Positions 24,810 to 38,821 of a DNA stretch of 64,000 nt are shown piece by piece. Below the pieces are notes generated by a model that worked only from the letters and a program-made list of their open reading frames with translations, made no database searches and was not told where the DNA came from. Position 1 is the first letter of the stretch; every line of letters starts with the position of its first letter. Both the position numbers and the translations under genes were made by a program. Source of the DNA: Todiramphus chloris collaris (taxonomy: Eukaryota; Chordata; Aves; Coraciiformes; Alcedinidae); the NCBI GenBank assembly GCA_025345505.1, contig JANVCC010000010.1:45209738-45273737 (forward strand), in the 5' to 3' direction.

Positions 24810-26194
24810 TAGTTTTAGGATGTTATGTATATCATCAAAAAGCTGAGATTGGGTAAATCAACTTCTTTTGACTGCTGACTGATTGTGGAGTTTGTGGGAG
24901 GGATTGTTGGACTGTTCCCCAACAGTAATTAAAGCATGGTTGGCTGGGGCAAGCTCCTGGACTGAAGGCTCAGACTGAGAGAAACCAATAATCAAGAAGT
25001 GCAAGTGCAAGTGCAAGAAAAGTGACAAACTAATTTTCTCAGGACTTCTGAAACTCTTACTTCTGAGAATCTCCTGTTCTTCAGGACAAACATCTCAGAT
25101 TGTGCCACCAGTAGCAGCTAGCATGGATAAATAACAGTAGACTTGTGGAGCAAACTGTTGTTAAGGATCTGGTGTCTGCTGTATATATACTTCAGCAGAA
25201 ATTACTTCAGATTAAATTTAGTCTGGTTCATGGACTAAGATTACATCAGGAATAGAGGCATGTGCATCTGAAATATGTCTTCCAATTTAATGCCATGTAA
25301 AAGAAAAACCTAGTTTGTGTACTTTCTGAGACTGCCCTGTGAATAAACCAAAGCACAATAAGTAGCTGAAGTGAGGGGAGTTGCTCTAAAAATATGGTCC
25401 TGAACTAAACTAAAATGTTAATGTAGAAGAAGTCTTTGGAGGTGAATGAAAAACTATTTTTTCTTAGAAAAGAATATGTGCAGTTACCTAAAGCTGAAAT
25501 GACATTAAAAATTGCTGGAGGGAGGTATCCAGTCTGCAATAATAAAATGGCAGAACATAAAGAAGTTTTCATACTTCTTTATTTCTTTTTGTCCTAAACA
25601 AACGATCTCAGTTTACCTTGTAATAGTGTCTCCTCTTTCTGGTTCATAATGTAATAAAACATAGCATTAAATGTTGAATTTTTTTTGTCATTTCTTTGGG
25701 TTCCTTTAGAAGGAGAGATGAACTCAGAGGCAAGGGAGATACTTGGCAAAGAAGAACTGAAAACTCTTTTGTAGATGGGAAAGACTGATTCTGGAGATAG
25801 GGACTTTGTTTAGGGAACTAGATAAAGAAACAAGAATAGACAGAGTATCATACAGGATAGTTTTTCCCTCTGCAAGACAAGCAGCACTATTGATGAAAGC
25901 ACATATTATTTGTTTTTCTCATTCAAGCTGTGAGCCAGAAAAAAAAAAGAGGCTAAATAAAAAAAGAGGCTCTTATGAACATTTTTGTGTTCAACACAGC
26001 CTTTCACCAGAATGCTGTAGTCTAGTCCCATGAATAAAAGCCTGTAACAGAGCAAGTTCAATACCTTAGTAGTGATGGTATCATAACTAGTAGAATCTTG
26101 CAGCAAGGAGATACCAGATCTCTGTGCTCAATAGCGCATTCTTTCTGTTCAGTGTTATTCAAAAACCCGAGAACAGAGATATTTGCAGGACTAG
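24810..26194. other. Unique sequence
   Basis: No gene recognised. It contains three GTGCAA units near 24998-25016 and a small A-rich direct repeat with GAGGCT near 25940-25971. Confidence 0.6.
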
Positions 26195-26473
26195 CCTATG
26201 TCTTCAGTGGTGCTCAGTGACAGGAAAAGGGCAATGGCACAAGCTGGAACACAGGAGGTTCCATCTAAAGATAAGGAAAAAAATTCTTTGAGGGTGATAG
26301 AGCTCTGGAACAGGCTGCCCAGAGATGTAGTGGAGTCTCCTCTGGAGATATTTAAAACCTGCCTGGATGTGTTCCTGTGCAACCTGCCCTACGTGAAATG
26401 GCTTTAGCAGGGCAATTTGACTAGATGCTCTCCAGAAGTCCCTTCCGACTCCTACCATTCTTTGGTTCTGTGA
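26195..26473 (+). mobile_element. CR1 LINE 3' fragment, plus strand
   Basis: Runs forward through the end of ORF2 (codons for ELWNRLPRDVVESPLEIFKT, then CLDVFLCNL) into the 3' UTR and ends in a decayed terminal repeat (CATTCTTTGGTTCTGTGA). The 5' end is truncated at the start of the C-terminal domain. The reading frame 26198-26407 is this ORF2 tail, not a host gene. Confidence 0.9.
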
Positions 26474-29400
26474 AAACTTTAATATAACATGGAAATGTAA
26501 ATTCATGAAGAACAAGAGGAAAGTGTTAAAAAATCTTGTAGAAAGGAAGAGAATAAAGCAAAATGGATACACAAATGAGGAGAAAAATCTCTTCCACCGG
26601 CATCATACTGCTCCTGATGACTGCATAAAAAGATTTTAATTAATAAACATTTGAAATTTTGATTTGGTCTTCACATTTTTGGTCCACTTCCTGTTCAGGT
26701 TCACCTGTAGAGGAAGTTACCAAGTTCAGCCACAGTTTAAGCTAAGCAATCATGAAAATAATGACTTTTACTTCATTTCAGGTTGAGAAAAAATTGTAAA
26801 CTATTCAAAACACTTTATTATTTGGGTTCAGTACAAACACATTAAAAAAAATCTGCAGTGCAACTATGATTACTGATAGCCAGCTCATCCAGACACTATG
26901 TTTACCATCTGAAACCTGCTAGTGCTGTTACAACATAACAAAAGTTTCTGATGAAAGTAAGTCTAACAACGTATTGTAACCTCTCTCTGCTCCTCAATTC
27001 CTTTGACTTATCCTAGGAACACAAATTTTTAAATCAAGCAATTTTTAGGATTCTTTGTATGCTTCTGAAAGAGCAACTGAGAACATGCTGATAAGATTGC
27101 CCCATCCGGAGAAAAAGAGAACATGTTTTCCCATTTTTTCTCAGTTCAGTGCAGCATAGCAAGGAACTTAAAGTGAGGAAAAGATGTTCTGAATAAAACC
27201 GTGATTTTTTCTGGTGTGTGAATCTGAAAGAGTACACAGTATTTTTCCTTAGATGATTATGCTTTAGGATCTGTTCTAGGGAGAAGCTGTGAAAAGATAA
27301 AGAGTGAACACTGGAGTGTACTGTTGCCCTAGTTTACCTTCTTCTTCTTGACAAATTTTAAGTCATTTATATTACTGAATATAGTAGGGTAAAAATGCTT
27401 CAAAAAGGTGACTTGAAAGATGACCATGACTGCTCTTTTGTTCTGCCTTGGCTTGTTCACTCACCATGTTATACTGTATTTCTTTAAAAAGGGGTGGATG
27501 TGCAGCAAACTGAGAAAGATGGTTATATGTCTTTCTTGGATGTTGTAATTTTGGTCAAATAGAAACCTCTAGAAAGGCAAAATGTTACTTTCCCTGTAAA
27601 TGTCTAAAATTTTCAGTGTGGGTCTTCTAAAGTGCATGTAAAAAACGAGAGAGTGAGAGAGCCAATATACCACAGGAAGTAGAGGCTGGGAAACTGCTGA
27701 AAAAGCAGGGTGGAGGTGACCAGACAAGTGCCTAAGGTAACAGTCTGATGTTCTCCTGGTGTTTTGCATATGCTCACTTAACAGAAAACATTCAGAATGA
27801 TCTACCTCAAAACCTAGCCAATTTTGGATGCATTTTATCAAAAATAGCAAGAGAAAAGTATGAGGAGGAAATAATTGGGGGAAGAAATGAACAAAATTTT
27901 GAAAAGAAACTAGAAACAAAAATATTATGAAAAAGGGAGATGTGACATATGGCAATACTAAAGTATTCTGGATTGTCTCCTTCATATCACCTCTAAAAAC
28001 TGAGACACCTAATTTGTTCTGAAAGGCCACATTATGCCCTCACACTTCCTGGCAAACTCATTGATACAGAAGTTGATATGTAATGATGGTTAACTGTGTA
28101 ATTCTAGAAACCCACTGTGCCACATAATGCCATCATCATACTCATCCCTTATTCACAGTTATATCAGTTATCTGGGAGGCTGAGTGAGTAAGATAAACTT
28201 TATCTTCATCTGATGTTTTAGAGGGTCATTACACTAAGACCATGGTGGCAAACTGAGCAAATGACAATTCCTTTTTAGTGGGGGCAACTTCACAATGAAA
28301 AAGAAGAGTCTTTATTATTTTTCATTGTTCAGTTTTTACTATGTAAAATAGAAACACAAACAGAAGTCTTCTTCACATTGCTTCCTGTTAAATCATCAGA
28401 TACTACCATAAAAATGTCCATAGGCAAACAAATAGCTTCAAAAGGTACTTTCATATAAAGCAATGTTATATGGCCTAGGTTTTATGATCAGGGACTAATC
28501 CATAGTCTGAACAATAAAACTTCTCTGTAAGTAAGTACACCAATTCCTAACTCCCTTCTGCTTTCTCCATCATACTCTTCTTTTGGGTTTCTTTGGTTTT
28601 TTTTTTCCCCCTGACCCTTCAAAACAAACTCAAATAGCTAAAACAGCCCAAAGGCACTGTATCTTTGTCAAGCTACTTGGTTGCATTTGTTTGATGACCT
28701 TTCCTTATTTATAGCAATAGGGTACAGCAGCAATGTCATTATACAGAAAGCTACTCACAAAAACACTGATAATGCTTCTTAGTATGAGTTCTAACAAAGA
28801 CGTTAACTCTTTCTTGTTATTGTCTGTTTTTTGCAATTGCTTCAAAATAATGGTAATATTTCACAGTGTTCCCTTCACAACTATTTTTATCCTGGTAATG
28901 AATAATGATGGATAATTTTGGAATATTAAAAACTTCAAAGGTAACTAAGCTGTATTAACAGAGATATAAGAATGGAAGAATTCAGAATCATCACTTTTTT
29001 ATGGTTTTAATCTTTTCTAGCCTATTGACACAATAAGGAGGGCTTCATAACAACTGCTATCTGAACTGCTGTGATGCTCCAAGCTATACATTAATCTTCA
29101 AAGCTGAAGCATTTTGAGTTGTATTTCCAAGAATGATAGTATGGTGTTAGTAAATGAGAGATTCCAGTTCTGTAAACATTCTTATATAATATTTTCTATT
29201 CTTCTTCTGAAAATGACCAAGGAACATGGAAAGGTTTTTGTTAGCAATCTTTGTCACATGCTTCAAACTTGACTATCATCTACAAACTGAGATTAAAAAA
29301 AAGATAAAAAGTGTCAGGTATTTGCAGCCTTTTTAAAGTTCTAAAACTGGCAACAGCTATAGTTTTATAAATAAAAATTCATGTCATGGTTCAGTACATT

Positions 29401-32400
29401 TTAATAACTGTTATTTATAATAAGTGCAATACAGTGTTAGATTATTACTAATGTAGATTGATGATTTCCTGATGGGAATATATTAAAAGCAACAACAACA
29501 AAACCAAACACAGCAAGCTGAAGAAATAATTTATTGCAATTTTTTTTAACCAATAAATGTTTCCAATTAGTACTCAGAGTTCATTAGCATTTAAATATAT
29601 TACAATTAAATATGGAAAAGAAAACAAAAAATGGAAGGCCTTGCCAGCAGAGTAAAGACTATGATAAAGAAAGGAGCTAATCATCAGAGTCTAGGAAAAG
29701 AAAAGGATGCTATATCAATGTTGAGCAAGAAAATGCAGATAAAAGAATAGACGTAAAAAATTAGAGAATCACAGCAATAACAATAGAAAAAAGATAGGAC
29801 AGATGAGAGCTTTGAAATTGTTCAATTTATAGAGCACATAACCCTGTAAATATAATACTGCCTTCTCTAGAAACAGCCCTAGAAACTTTGTATTAGCTCA
29901 ACAGTGCAAAGCCTCAGGACTTTGTAGACTTTGTCAGATTCCCAGAGAACCACAAATTTTTAGCCATCAAGTGACAGCTATCTAACTTATATTACCTTTT
30001 GTTTATCTTTGTGCAATTATGGGGTTGAACATCTGTTATTATGGTAATGTCTACACATTTTTGTAACTAGTAGATTGTAACTATACGTAGCTGCTCTGTG
30101 CAGAGAGAGGTATCTCTGATCCTAGAAAAAAAAAAAAAATGGTGACTTATAAAAGTACAGGATAATAACAGTGTCCTGGAAAGTACAAACACCACATCAT
30201 ATCAGAGGTCCTAGGGCGGGCTATAAACAGAAGTCAATGGTCACTGATGAAAAGTAGCCTTGTGATCTGGGTGAAACTTGTTTTAGGTATACCAAAGGAA
30301 ACAAAGAACAGTTATCTCATACATGTAAAATACAATGTATTAAAAAAAATCAACATTATGAATAAATAAAAAAGAACAATAAAGCAGTCCATTTAATAAA
30401 ATTTATAAAACACCATAACTAGTTCAGCAAGAACAGCAGCTGAGATCTGAAACAAGCAACTAATACAAGCAGCTGGAATAACAACATGGAGATAGTAGGT
30501 AATTTTTTGCAGTGTGTTAGGGTATAATCCATTAAAAAAAAAAAAAAAAAAAAAAGTAGTTGAGAAAAGACTGGTGCTAAGGAAAAATAATAAGATGATC
30601 TAAAGATGGAAAACCTGATGTAATGTAGTAAGCCTTGACCAGAATTATTTCGAGGAAAGACTGTAAAAGAGATTTTATTGGTTTAATGTAGAGATATGCT
30701 GTAGGTGCCCATGTTAGGATACAGATAAAGTTGGTTTTTAATATTACTGAATAGACAGTATGAATGTTTTCCTGTTTAGTTATTCCAGTTTGAATCTAAG
30801 GTTGCAAGATAATCTTCACAGGGAGAGGGTAAGATAGTGATTGTGCTTGTGTCTACATTGAAAAATCCTTTTATTCCTGTTTTATGTCTACCTGTCCCTA
30901 TTGTCATCTATACTGCACATTTGGTATTAATTCCCAACCTTTCTTGGAAAGTGAAAACAACTAGTTCCTGATGAAACAAAAAGCATCCTGGTATCCTCTT
31001 CAGTTCACACTAGGATTTCTCTGTACAGGTAATATCAGCAAAATGGCACAGAGTTTTTTTCTTTCTAATTTACAGACCTACAACGATATCCCAGTACACC
31101 AAGATCCCTTATAAAAAACATCTCATGACATTCACAAATATCCTTCGTGTTAATACTACAAAATTACTATTCCGATCACATATGTCATAGCCCTCTCATT
31201 ATTTCAGGCACTCTGAACTTTAAATAAAAAGTCACAAAAACCCATCCCTTCCCACATTCACACACAAATTAGTCAAGTCTCAGAGCTAACAGGTCAAGCT
31301 CTATGCATTGTGTACACAAACAGCATACTGCAGGGAAAAGCATAGGGTTCCAAACCATAGGCACTGAGTAAGATTTTAGCTATGCATTAAGTTGAAATGG
31401 ATGAAGTTGTTTGAAACAGCCACCAAATAAACTTTAAGGACAATTTTTTAAAGCAAGCTCTGGAAACCAAGTTGCATGCATGGTTCCTCTAAACGTGATT
31501 CTGCTTCACAAGTGAAGGATAACAGACATTCATCTACGACCAAGGTTTGATGGAAAGCAGAAGCTGCTGCCTGTTTGTACACTTTCTAAGACAACTTTCT
31601 GCACTAAGCCTTTTAGACGAGAAAGATGGAAATCTATGAATTTATGGAGGTTGAAGTAATCAACTTAATATAGACAAGACTGTCATGTTTCAAAATAATA
31701 TTAGCTCAGTGACTCAGTGACTTCAGGAGGTCATAGCTATATCAAAATTTTGAGAACTTATGTTTAAGACTTAGAGAACTATATGCCACCAACATCTCAC
31801 TTTGGGATCCTCACTGCTTGCCATTCTGAACAAGTTACAAAAATTTGCTGATTTAGATTTAAAAAAGAAAAAAAAAATAGGGAAGGAATCTATGACTACA
31901 TAAATAAAGGGGAAAGAAACAGAATACAACAATTTTGCAGTGAGAATAAGATCACATTTAAAATAGCCCAGAAACAATTGAATATTAATTGAATTATTTG
32001 TCTCAGATTTTATCCTGAGCATCATGGAGTACAAGTGGAACTGTGTTAAAGTTAATGAGAATGCATATATGGAAATAGGCCAAAGAGTTTAGTGAGCTTA
32101 AATTGGGAAGTCAGATAGTCTTCATCTTTAAACAATAAAGAAGCTAGAAATGGATCCTACAATAAAAGTTTAAAACATTTTGCTTTTTTAGCCAACCAAA
32201 ATAAAGACTGACAGAATATATGATTGTTCTTAATACTCAAGAACTTGAATATCCAGGAGAGACAACTGCTATTCAAGTTCAAGGACAAAGTTGTCACAAT
32301 AACAAATGGATTTAAGTTGACTGTGAATAATGTTGACCAGAAATGAGAAGATTTATAATTCTAAAAAATAAGAGAGTGTAGAGCAACCCTTCAGTCAACA

Positions 32401-35112
32401 ACAGAGGAAAAACCATAGCCCTATAAAACAGACTTATGATTGTATGACATAATTGACTGTGGGCACTAATCTATGCTCCAGATGTTTCCTTTCAAGTCAT
32501 TGCACTGCTTTCCTAAAAAACAAGTATTTGAAAATATATGTATTAATTTCTAAAGTGTCACAGTTGTAAAACATCTAGATAGTTTCTTTTTTTTTTTTCC
32601 ATCCATCACTTTAGACAACATATAACTAATCTCACAGATTTCAAGGTTTCTTGTTTATCTTAGAAAGAATGCTTTATTGTACTTAAGCTGATATGGTTGT
32701 TGCTTAAAAAGCAGTTAGTACCTGAATAAAAAGAAAAAGTTCTCATTAGAAATGTACAAGTGATGCAGACATACTTGCTATACTGATCTGATTATCTGTA
32801 AATTTATAAGAATACCTGTAATCCTAGTTTGCACCAGCATTCATAAAAGCAAATTTTTGTCTAAAGACGTGTTTTGGGAAATGGTGTCAACAGGAATTCA
32901 CCTCAATATTTCTACAGGAATTTGAATAGCTCTCTGCAGTCAAAAGACATCTCTTTTTTTCCACAAAATTAAGATACTGGTTTTCTTGTGACTAGTATTC
33001 TTGGATACACATCTATTACTGTTCTTCTTTGAGATGTGCTATCTATGTGACAGTCATCGTGTTAGTATGCACCATTTACTGCTATTGGCAAACGTCCATA
33101 TAAGCAGCAACAGTTTGTCCTCCCTAATGCTTCCCTCCTTGAATGCTAGCCATAAAGAAAGTACCTCTTAAAGAATACATCAAATTAGGTAAGATTTTGA
33201 GAAAGAGAGAGATGGGAGGGAGTACTGTAAATGTCTTTGAAGTAATTGTCTATATGTTCATTCACACTGTGGGTGACTGAAGAGAGTAGCAACTAACAAT
33301 TACCTGAAAGAGGACCCTTAGAGTTCTTAATTAAACAAAGATTGAAACATAGCTCCCAAAGGCATCATGACCGTTGGATGTTTCAGCAACTGCATAATGC
33401 TTAGTAAAAGTATGAACAGAGCTCCAGGTGGCCTCTTTGAAAAGGCCAAGTGTGAAATACTCCACAGAGAAGCCACTGTCAATGCTTAAAATGGTTAAAT
33501 GAGCCTTTGTAAGTAAGGCAATTTCTCTGCTGGCAGTTTGATAACATTTACCTACACATTATGATAACCAAGATGCTATTCTTTGTGAGGTCACTGACAC
33601 CCCCTGATGTCTTTCAGCCTTGACACAGGGATCTGGAAAGACCTCTTGAAGGCTTTTCTGACAGTGTAAAAGGACAATGAGTATTTATACTCTAATGTGT
33701 AGACAGTTTCATTTACTGAGGAGTCATGGGGCTCAGGAGAAATATGGCAGTCAGGAAACGCCTCCAGTAAAACCTTGGAAAGCCTGCTTCTTTTTTCCTT
33801 GTGAAAATGACACAAGAGGAATCTACCATAAGACCCTGTATCTCAGCTAATCCTTCCTGTAGAAATGATAGCCACTGAAAAGGCTTTTGGTAGATAAATG
33901 AGAAAGAGATCATATCATTTAAGATTAGTAGAGCCTGTACTTTTGAACTGAAAGAGTCTATCTATACTGCACTGGAAAGCAGGTCTTTGACTGTAGGTAA
34001 AGCCTATCAGACTCTTCAAAAATTTCTCCTGGGCAGTGAGAATGCTGACTAATCTTCTACTTGACAACGTAAGGCCACAACACATGCTAAAATAGCTGTG
34101 AAATAAGAAAGTTACAGGCCACACATCTTTAGTTGTGAGGCACAGCTAAGAATTGCAAAAATCACTGAAGCTAGGAAACATGACTTAGAAGAGTACCAAC
34201 ATACAATGTAACTCTTCAGTTTGTTAGATAGATCTACTAGAATTTCTTCTATCATTTATAAGACTGTTCTTCCGTAGAGAAGATCTATGCTGTAACTCAA
34301 AGACATCCAGCAGTTTATTCTGACATAGACTAAATTTCCTTTTCCTTTTCCAGACCTCTTGAGAATGACAAGACCAGGGTGAATGAGAGATGGTATCTTA
34401 AAAAAAAAAGGATAGTAGAATAGATATGATGATATGATATCCAAACCTCACTAGCCAGAAACTATAAACTGGGATGTTTCATGCAAATTTTACACTTACT
34501 CCCAGAAAAGAAGATGAGATGAGGAATTTCATAGTAGACTTCAAGGGAGGCAATAACAACACATATCTCTTCAGTATACCTTCAAAATATTGTCATTAAT
34601 TCTGCCAGCCTTGTCTTCAAGATGGTTTATGCAAAGACAGGTCTGTAGGTAGATCAGGGCAGATGTGCCACTGTGTTTTCACTGTCTACCTGAAAGAGGT
34701 TTAGTATGTAAAAGATATAGGACCTGTATGGACAGGTATATGAGCTTCTTGAATTAAGACTGAAGCAAACTCAAAGATCTCAATATGGCCATCAAATATT
34801 TGTGGGAAGTAGTTCAGATAAGTATATACACCAAATAGAACTCTTACCCTTGGAATTGGAATTCCTTAGGTATCTGTGGCCACAGCCATGAGTGCTTTTT
34901 CAGGACAGCTTTCACCTGTAATAGTAGCATGCACTATTTAACAGAAGCAATGATAATTGCAGATCCAGAGGCAAGACCAGTGAGATTTACATTCAGAAAA
35001 ACAGTCAATATATTTGTGGTATAGTTTGATGTAAAGTCTAGAATACTGAATCACAGAAACTGAGAAGAAAAGGGCCAGTATTTTAAATTTTAAAACTTTT
35101 ATTCCTCTTTTC
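26474..35112. other. Repeat-poor unique sequence (8.6 kb)
   Basis: No CR1, LTR, exon or RNA gene recognised. It includes a run of 22 A at 30534-30555 and other A/T tracts. The longest frame (27569-28030, minus, 153 codons) has no motif or codon pattern to support it. Somewhat GC-richer stretches at about 33340-34140 have short frames on both strands but match nothing I know. Confidence 0.6.
30534..30555 (+). repeat. Poly-A run (22 A)
   Basis: An uninterrupted A tract. I see no retrocopied gene body upstream of it, so it is reported only as a homopolymer. Confidence 0.95.
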
Positions 35113-35117
35113 CTTTG
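35113..35117 (+). repeat. Target-site duplication, left copy (CTTTG)
   Basis: CTTTG precedes LTR copy B and recurs exactly at 35830-35834. It differs from the TACAT flanking copy A, showing independent insertions. Confidence 0.85.
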
Positions 35118-35829
35118 TGTCACGGTGGCCCCTTAGATATATAACAGATGTTTTCTCTTAGCTCCCCTCCCTCCCCAAAGGGGAAAGAGAAAGGGAATAA
35201 GAGAGAGAGACTTAGCAAGTAGAAAAGGAAACTAGAACAGCTTTAATGAAAATTAAATTAATAATTATTAAAATGGAATATATACAAATATATACAAAAC
35301 CAGTATTGAACCCAACACCCCTGATGGTAATTACATCACCGTCACCACTGATGCTGTGGAACACATAGATCAGGATCAAAGGCAGAACGGACAGAGTCCT
35401 CCTTCGGTACTCCGAGGAAGGAATCAAAAGAAGACATGAGCCAAGCCAAGCAAATCTGGCCAAGCAGTCCAAGAGGTGAGAAGAGCCCAGAGACCCTTAG
35501 GATTCCTCAGCTCTAAACTGAATATGCCGTGTATAGGATGGAATACCTCATTGGTCCGTTTAGGGTCACCTGTCCTGTCCACTCCTCCCTGCAGGTGCAG
35601 CCTTTCACTTTCTGCACCCCCAATGTGGTACACAAGATCCAGCAGTGGCCTTGGTCTGCATACCAATCCTTGGTAGTAACTCTAAACATGAGGTGTTATC
35701 ACTGCTAGAAGCAGACACGGTCTGTGAGAACAGGCTGCTAACTTCAGAAAGTGCAGTTAATTAGAAGGATTGAGCTGAAAAGTAAAATTACTGAACAGAA
35801 TTAGTTCTGTTCTCACTTAAACCAGGACA
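35118..35829 (-). mobile_element. Solo LTR, copy B (712 bp)
   Basis: Same family and orientation as copy A. On the minus strand it starts TGTCCTGGTTTAAGTGAGAA and ends CCACCGTGACA, within perfect CTTTG duplications. It lacks about 84 bp present in copy A; in copy A this extra segment has GGA at its start and again just beyond its end, so loss by slippage between the two is plausible. It has about 12 bp (near 35300) that copy A lacks. No gag, pol or env lies between the two copies or next to either, so each is a solo LTR. The frame at 35424-35666 is internal to the LTR. Confidence 0.93.
35242..35247 (-). promoter_or_regulatory. ATTAAA polyadenylation-type signal in LTR copy B
   Basis: Plus-strand TTTAAT in the same context as in copy A (24151-24156). 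Confidence 0.5.
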
Positions 35830-35834
35830 CTTTG
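35830..35834 (+). repeat. Target-site duplication, right copy (CTTTG)
   Basis: Exact match to 35113-35117, immediately after LTR copy B. Confidence 0.85.
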
Positions 35835-38716
35835 TCGTAACAGTTCTTTCTTCTGTATTTCTCACATGCACAACTGCAATAAATTTAACTCAATGTGCTA
35901 CAATCACCACAGTTGTTCTGTCCACAGGACTAAATGCTAGCCCTTTGAAATGCACGTAGTGTAGAATACCACATTTGTCATGACAGCTGCTTAACTCTAG
36001 AGCCCTTTGCATTGCATGGCACTTCCTGCTCATGTGAAAGTAGTTATCTTTTCATCAGAGAGAAAAATCAGTAATGTTTTTTCTTCTTCCTATAATGTAA
36101 AAACAAATTTGATAGCATTAGCAGCCTATACAAATTCCTTGAAGGAGTGAAAATGTTAGTTTTCATACAATCTCGATGAATTAGAAGCTGTTTAATTTTT
36201 TTTATATATTTTTTTTTTAATGGAGATCATGAAATATAGTCATGGTCCAAAAAAGATTATAAGCAATCAGTTTACAAATAGAGCACTGCATTCTGTATGC
36301 CTTCTCATGCTTAAAGCTAAATAAGTGCTTCAGGTATACATTAAATCAGAGCCCACATTTTGAGAATTAGGATAGATGTGACAGTTTCCAGGACTGGGCA
36401 ATAAGAGGTGCACTATAGCAACATTCAATGAAAAAAAAAAAAAAACCTTGTCTTATGATCGTAACACAGAGAAATACTAGCTTAATACAGGTTCACTAAA
36501 AACTAGTATTAAAAAAAATAGTATGGATAATGAACATTTAAAGAAAAAATCATTAATATACTTTGTCAGGGCTGAAGACATTTGTTTACTACTAGTGTAC
36601 ATATACAGAAGAAAGTAAGGAAGTACAGTTATATTAACTCACTAGTGAAAGTAAACAATACTAGAACTATTGTTTGAAAAGTTGTACACTACAGTGCATC
36701 CTCCTTCTGAATGACTGTTCATTAAAAGTATATTTATTTCAAGCTTCCAGTTTCACTTGGTACATGTAATTGAGTGGAGAATAACTGATAAATCCTCCCA
36801 ACAGACGATATATTCTTATGACTTCTCTAGAAACTGTCCATGCCATCCCCTTCTCCAAGCATTCACAATCATTTTTGTCCTTGCCTTATTGATTCAAGAA
36901 AAAAAAGTGCTTCCAGAAAAGGAAGGCAACAAGTTTTTATAAATATTAACTGTACTACTGGATAAGAAAAATGGCATGCTGGACCTAGGACAGAAATAAT
37001 AACCTATCAACACTACAACGTATACAACAGTTCTAGGTCACACTGCTGGCATTGAGCAGTGTAGTTGGTCCAGACTGGATAAATATTTTTAACTATTGAC
37101 AACAGTTATTGACCTTAATAATTAAAAAATAATTTCAGTATTCTTCTAATTGAAATACTATTCAAATTCTTCTAATCTGAATTGACACTGAAACCTCATA
37201 TTGGAAAGCTCTCAAAGAATTTATGACATTACTAACAATACAAATAACAGACAAACATGAAACCTTTCAACTTCTTCAGATTTTCATGCATCATTAGACA
37301 CAGGAAGCCTTTTTGTTCCTATTTACACAATTTTTCTGTAACACTCCGCAACATAAGGGCAAACTATAGAGGCCAAAGTGAGTAGCCTAATGTGAGCAGA
37401 AAATGCCATCAAGGGAACATTCTACTAAATAAATGATGTTATCCCTCCAGCAAAGTGCAGAAGCTCTTTTATGAGGTAAGACATGAAGCACATGTTCAAA
37501 AGTGTCAAAAGCAGAAACTTCTTATACAGACATTTTTATTTCTGTATTAATTTGTTGGGTTTTATTTAGGGAAGCTATGACAAAGACTAAAAATGTAACT
37601 TTTCAAGCTCTATAACAAATAAAAATATTATGGAAAATGTTTATTACAGATAAGGAAGTTTCAGACTGCTTTTGAGTCAGAATTCACTTGCTTGAATAAA
37701 CATGCCAAATGAATGCTATGTGAAACAAAATATTGCCTTTGCTAAAATAAATACACATGAAAATGGATATAGATTTAGATAGCTGCAGTGCTTAGAGAAA
37801 TAAATAGAGCTCAAAGTGAAATAAATGTAAGACATTGAAAAAAGCATGCAACTTTTACAGAACATGATAAGATGAACACCGCACTGTTTAAAACTGATTG
37901 GCAGGTAATGAACTATAAAATCTATAATGACAAGGAAATGACAGAGAAAGAATAACACAAGGCATCAATGACATAGTCACAGGGCTAAAGATGGGAAAAT
38001 TTCTGAGACAACAGCTCACTGAAATTAAGCAAATTAAAGACTGATGAGAAATCTATGTGTTCTGATTGAATTAACCAGCTGCTGAGAGACAGAACAGCAC
38101 TGCAATTTAACATGGCTGTTAAACGGATGCTCCTGCTTATATCAAACTTCCTGTACAGCTGAAAATGAGACACCAGTAAAACAAAATGCATTCCTTCACA
38201 TCTGGCCTTTCCTTGGTTGTAACAACATAAGTTAACCATGTTATCAATTTACTAACTGAGTTTCAGTGTGGTATGTACTTAATGAAACAAGCATCTGTTT
38301 GTTCTGAACTTTCAATTTGGGAGTAATTTGCTTTGCATCTGTTTTGAATTCCCTTCTAAGCAATATTCTCCCAAACTATTTGATAAGCAGAATTCAGATA
38401 GTAATGTTCACTTGTAACATTTTCTTGGACTTAGATTTACTTAATAAGATTGCTTAATTTTTATTTTTTTTTTCCCCTAGGGGTTCCCCTGGTTCCTTTC
38501 CTTCACAGTTTTCAATATTTGCATTTTTCATTTAATGTACTGCAATCCTTATTTTGAAGCCTCTACGGAACACATCACTTTCAAAATGTTTTCAAATAAA
38601 TACTGCAATAAGAACTCATGATAGTCATGAAACTTAAAAGTGATCTATACTCAGTCAAAAGTTTGAAGATTACTGCTCCAAAGAATTCATTCTATTAGGC
38701 AAAAAAAAAGAGCTAC

Positions 38717-38758
38717 TTCTTTCTTTCTTTCTTTCTTTCATTTTCTTTCTTTCTTTTT

Positions 38759-38810
<52 letters not shown>

Positions 38811-38821
38811 TTTTTTTTTTT
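38717..38821 (+). repeat. (TTTC)n microsatellite, about 100 bp
   Basis: Near-continuous TTTC units with two interruptions (a CATTTTC and a longer T-run), ending in a run of about 13 T. The strand is purely pyrimidine over most of its length, so it could adopt triplex-type structures and is likely to be length-variable. Confidence 0.95.

Noticed and set aside
27569..28030. 153-codon minus-strand open frame
   Set aside because: Phe/Leu-rich composition typical of AT-rich random sequence, no motif, no splice or promoter context.
30534..30555. Poly-A run as the tail of a processed pseudogene
   Set aside because: No gene-like sequence lies upstream and no flanking duplication is seen.
33340..34140. 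GC-richer stretch with short frames as possible exons
   Set aside because: Frames on both strands are short and match no family I know; no consistent splice signals.
24009..35834. The two LTRs as ends of a single 11.8-kb provirus
   Set aside because: Each has its own different perfect duplication and the interval contains no gag, pol or env.
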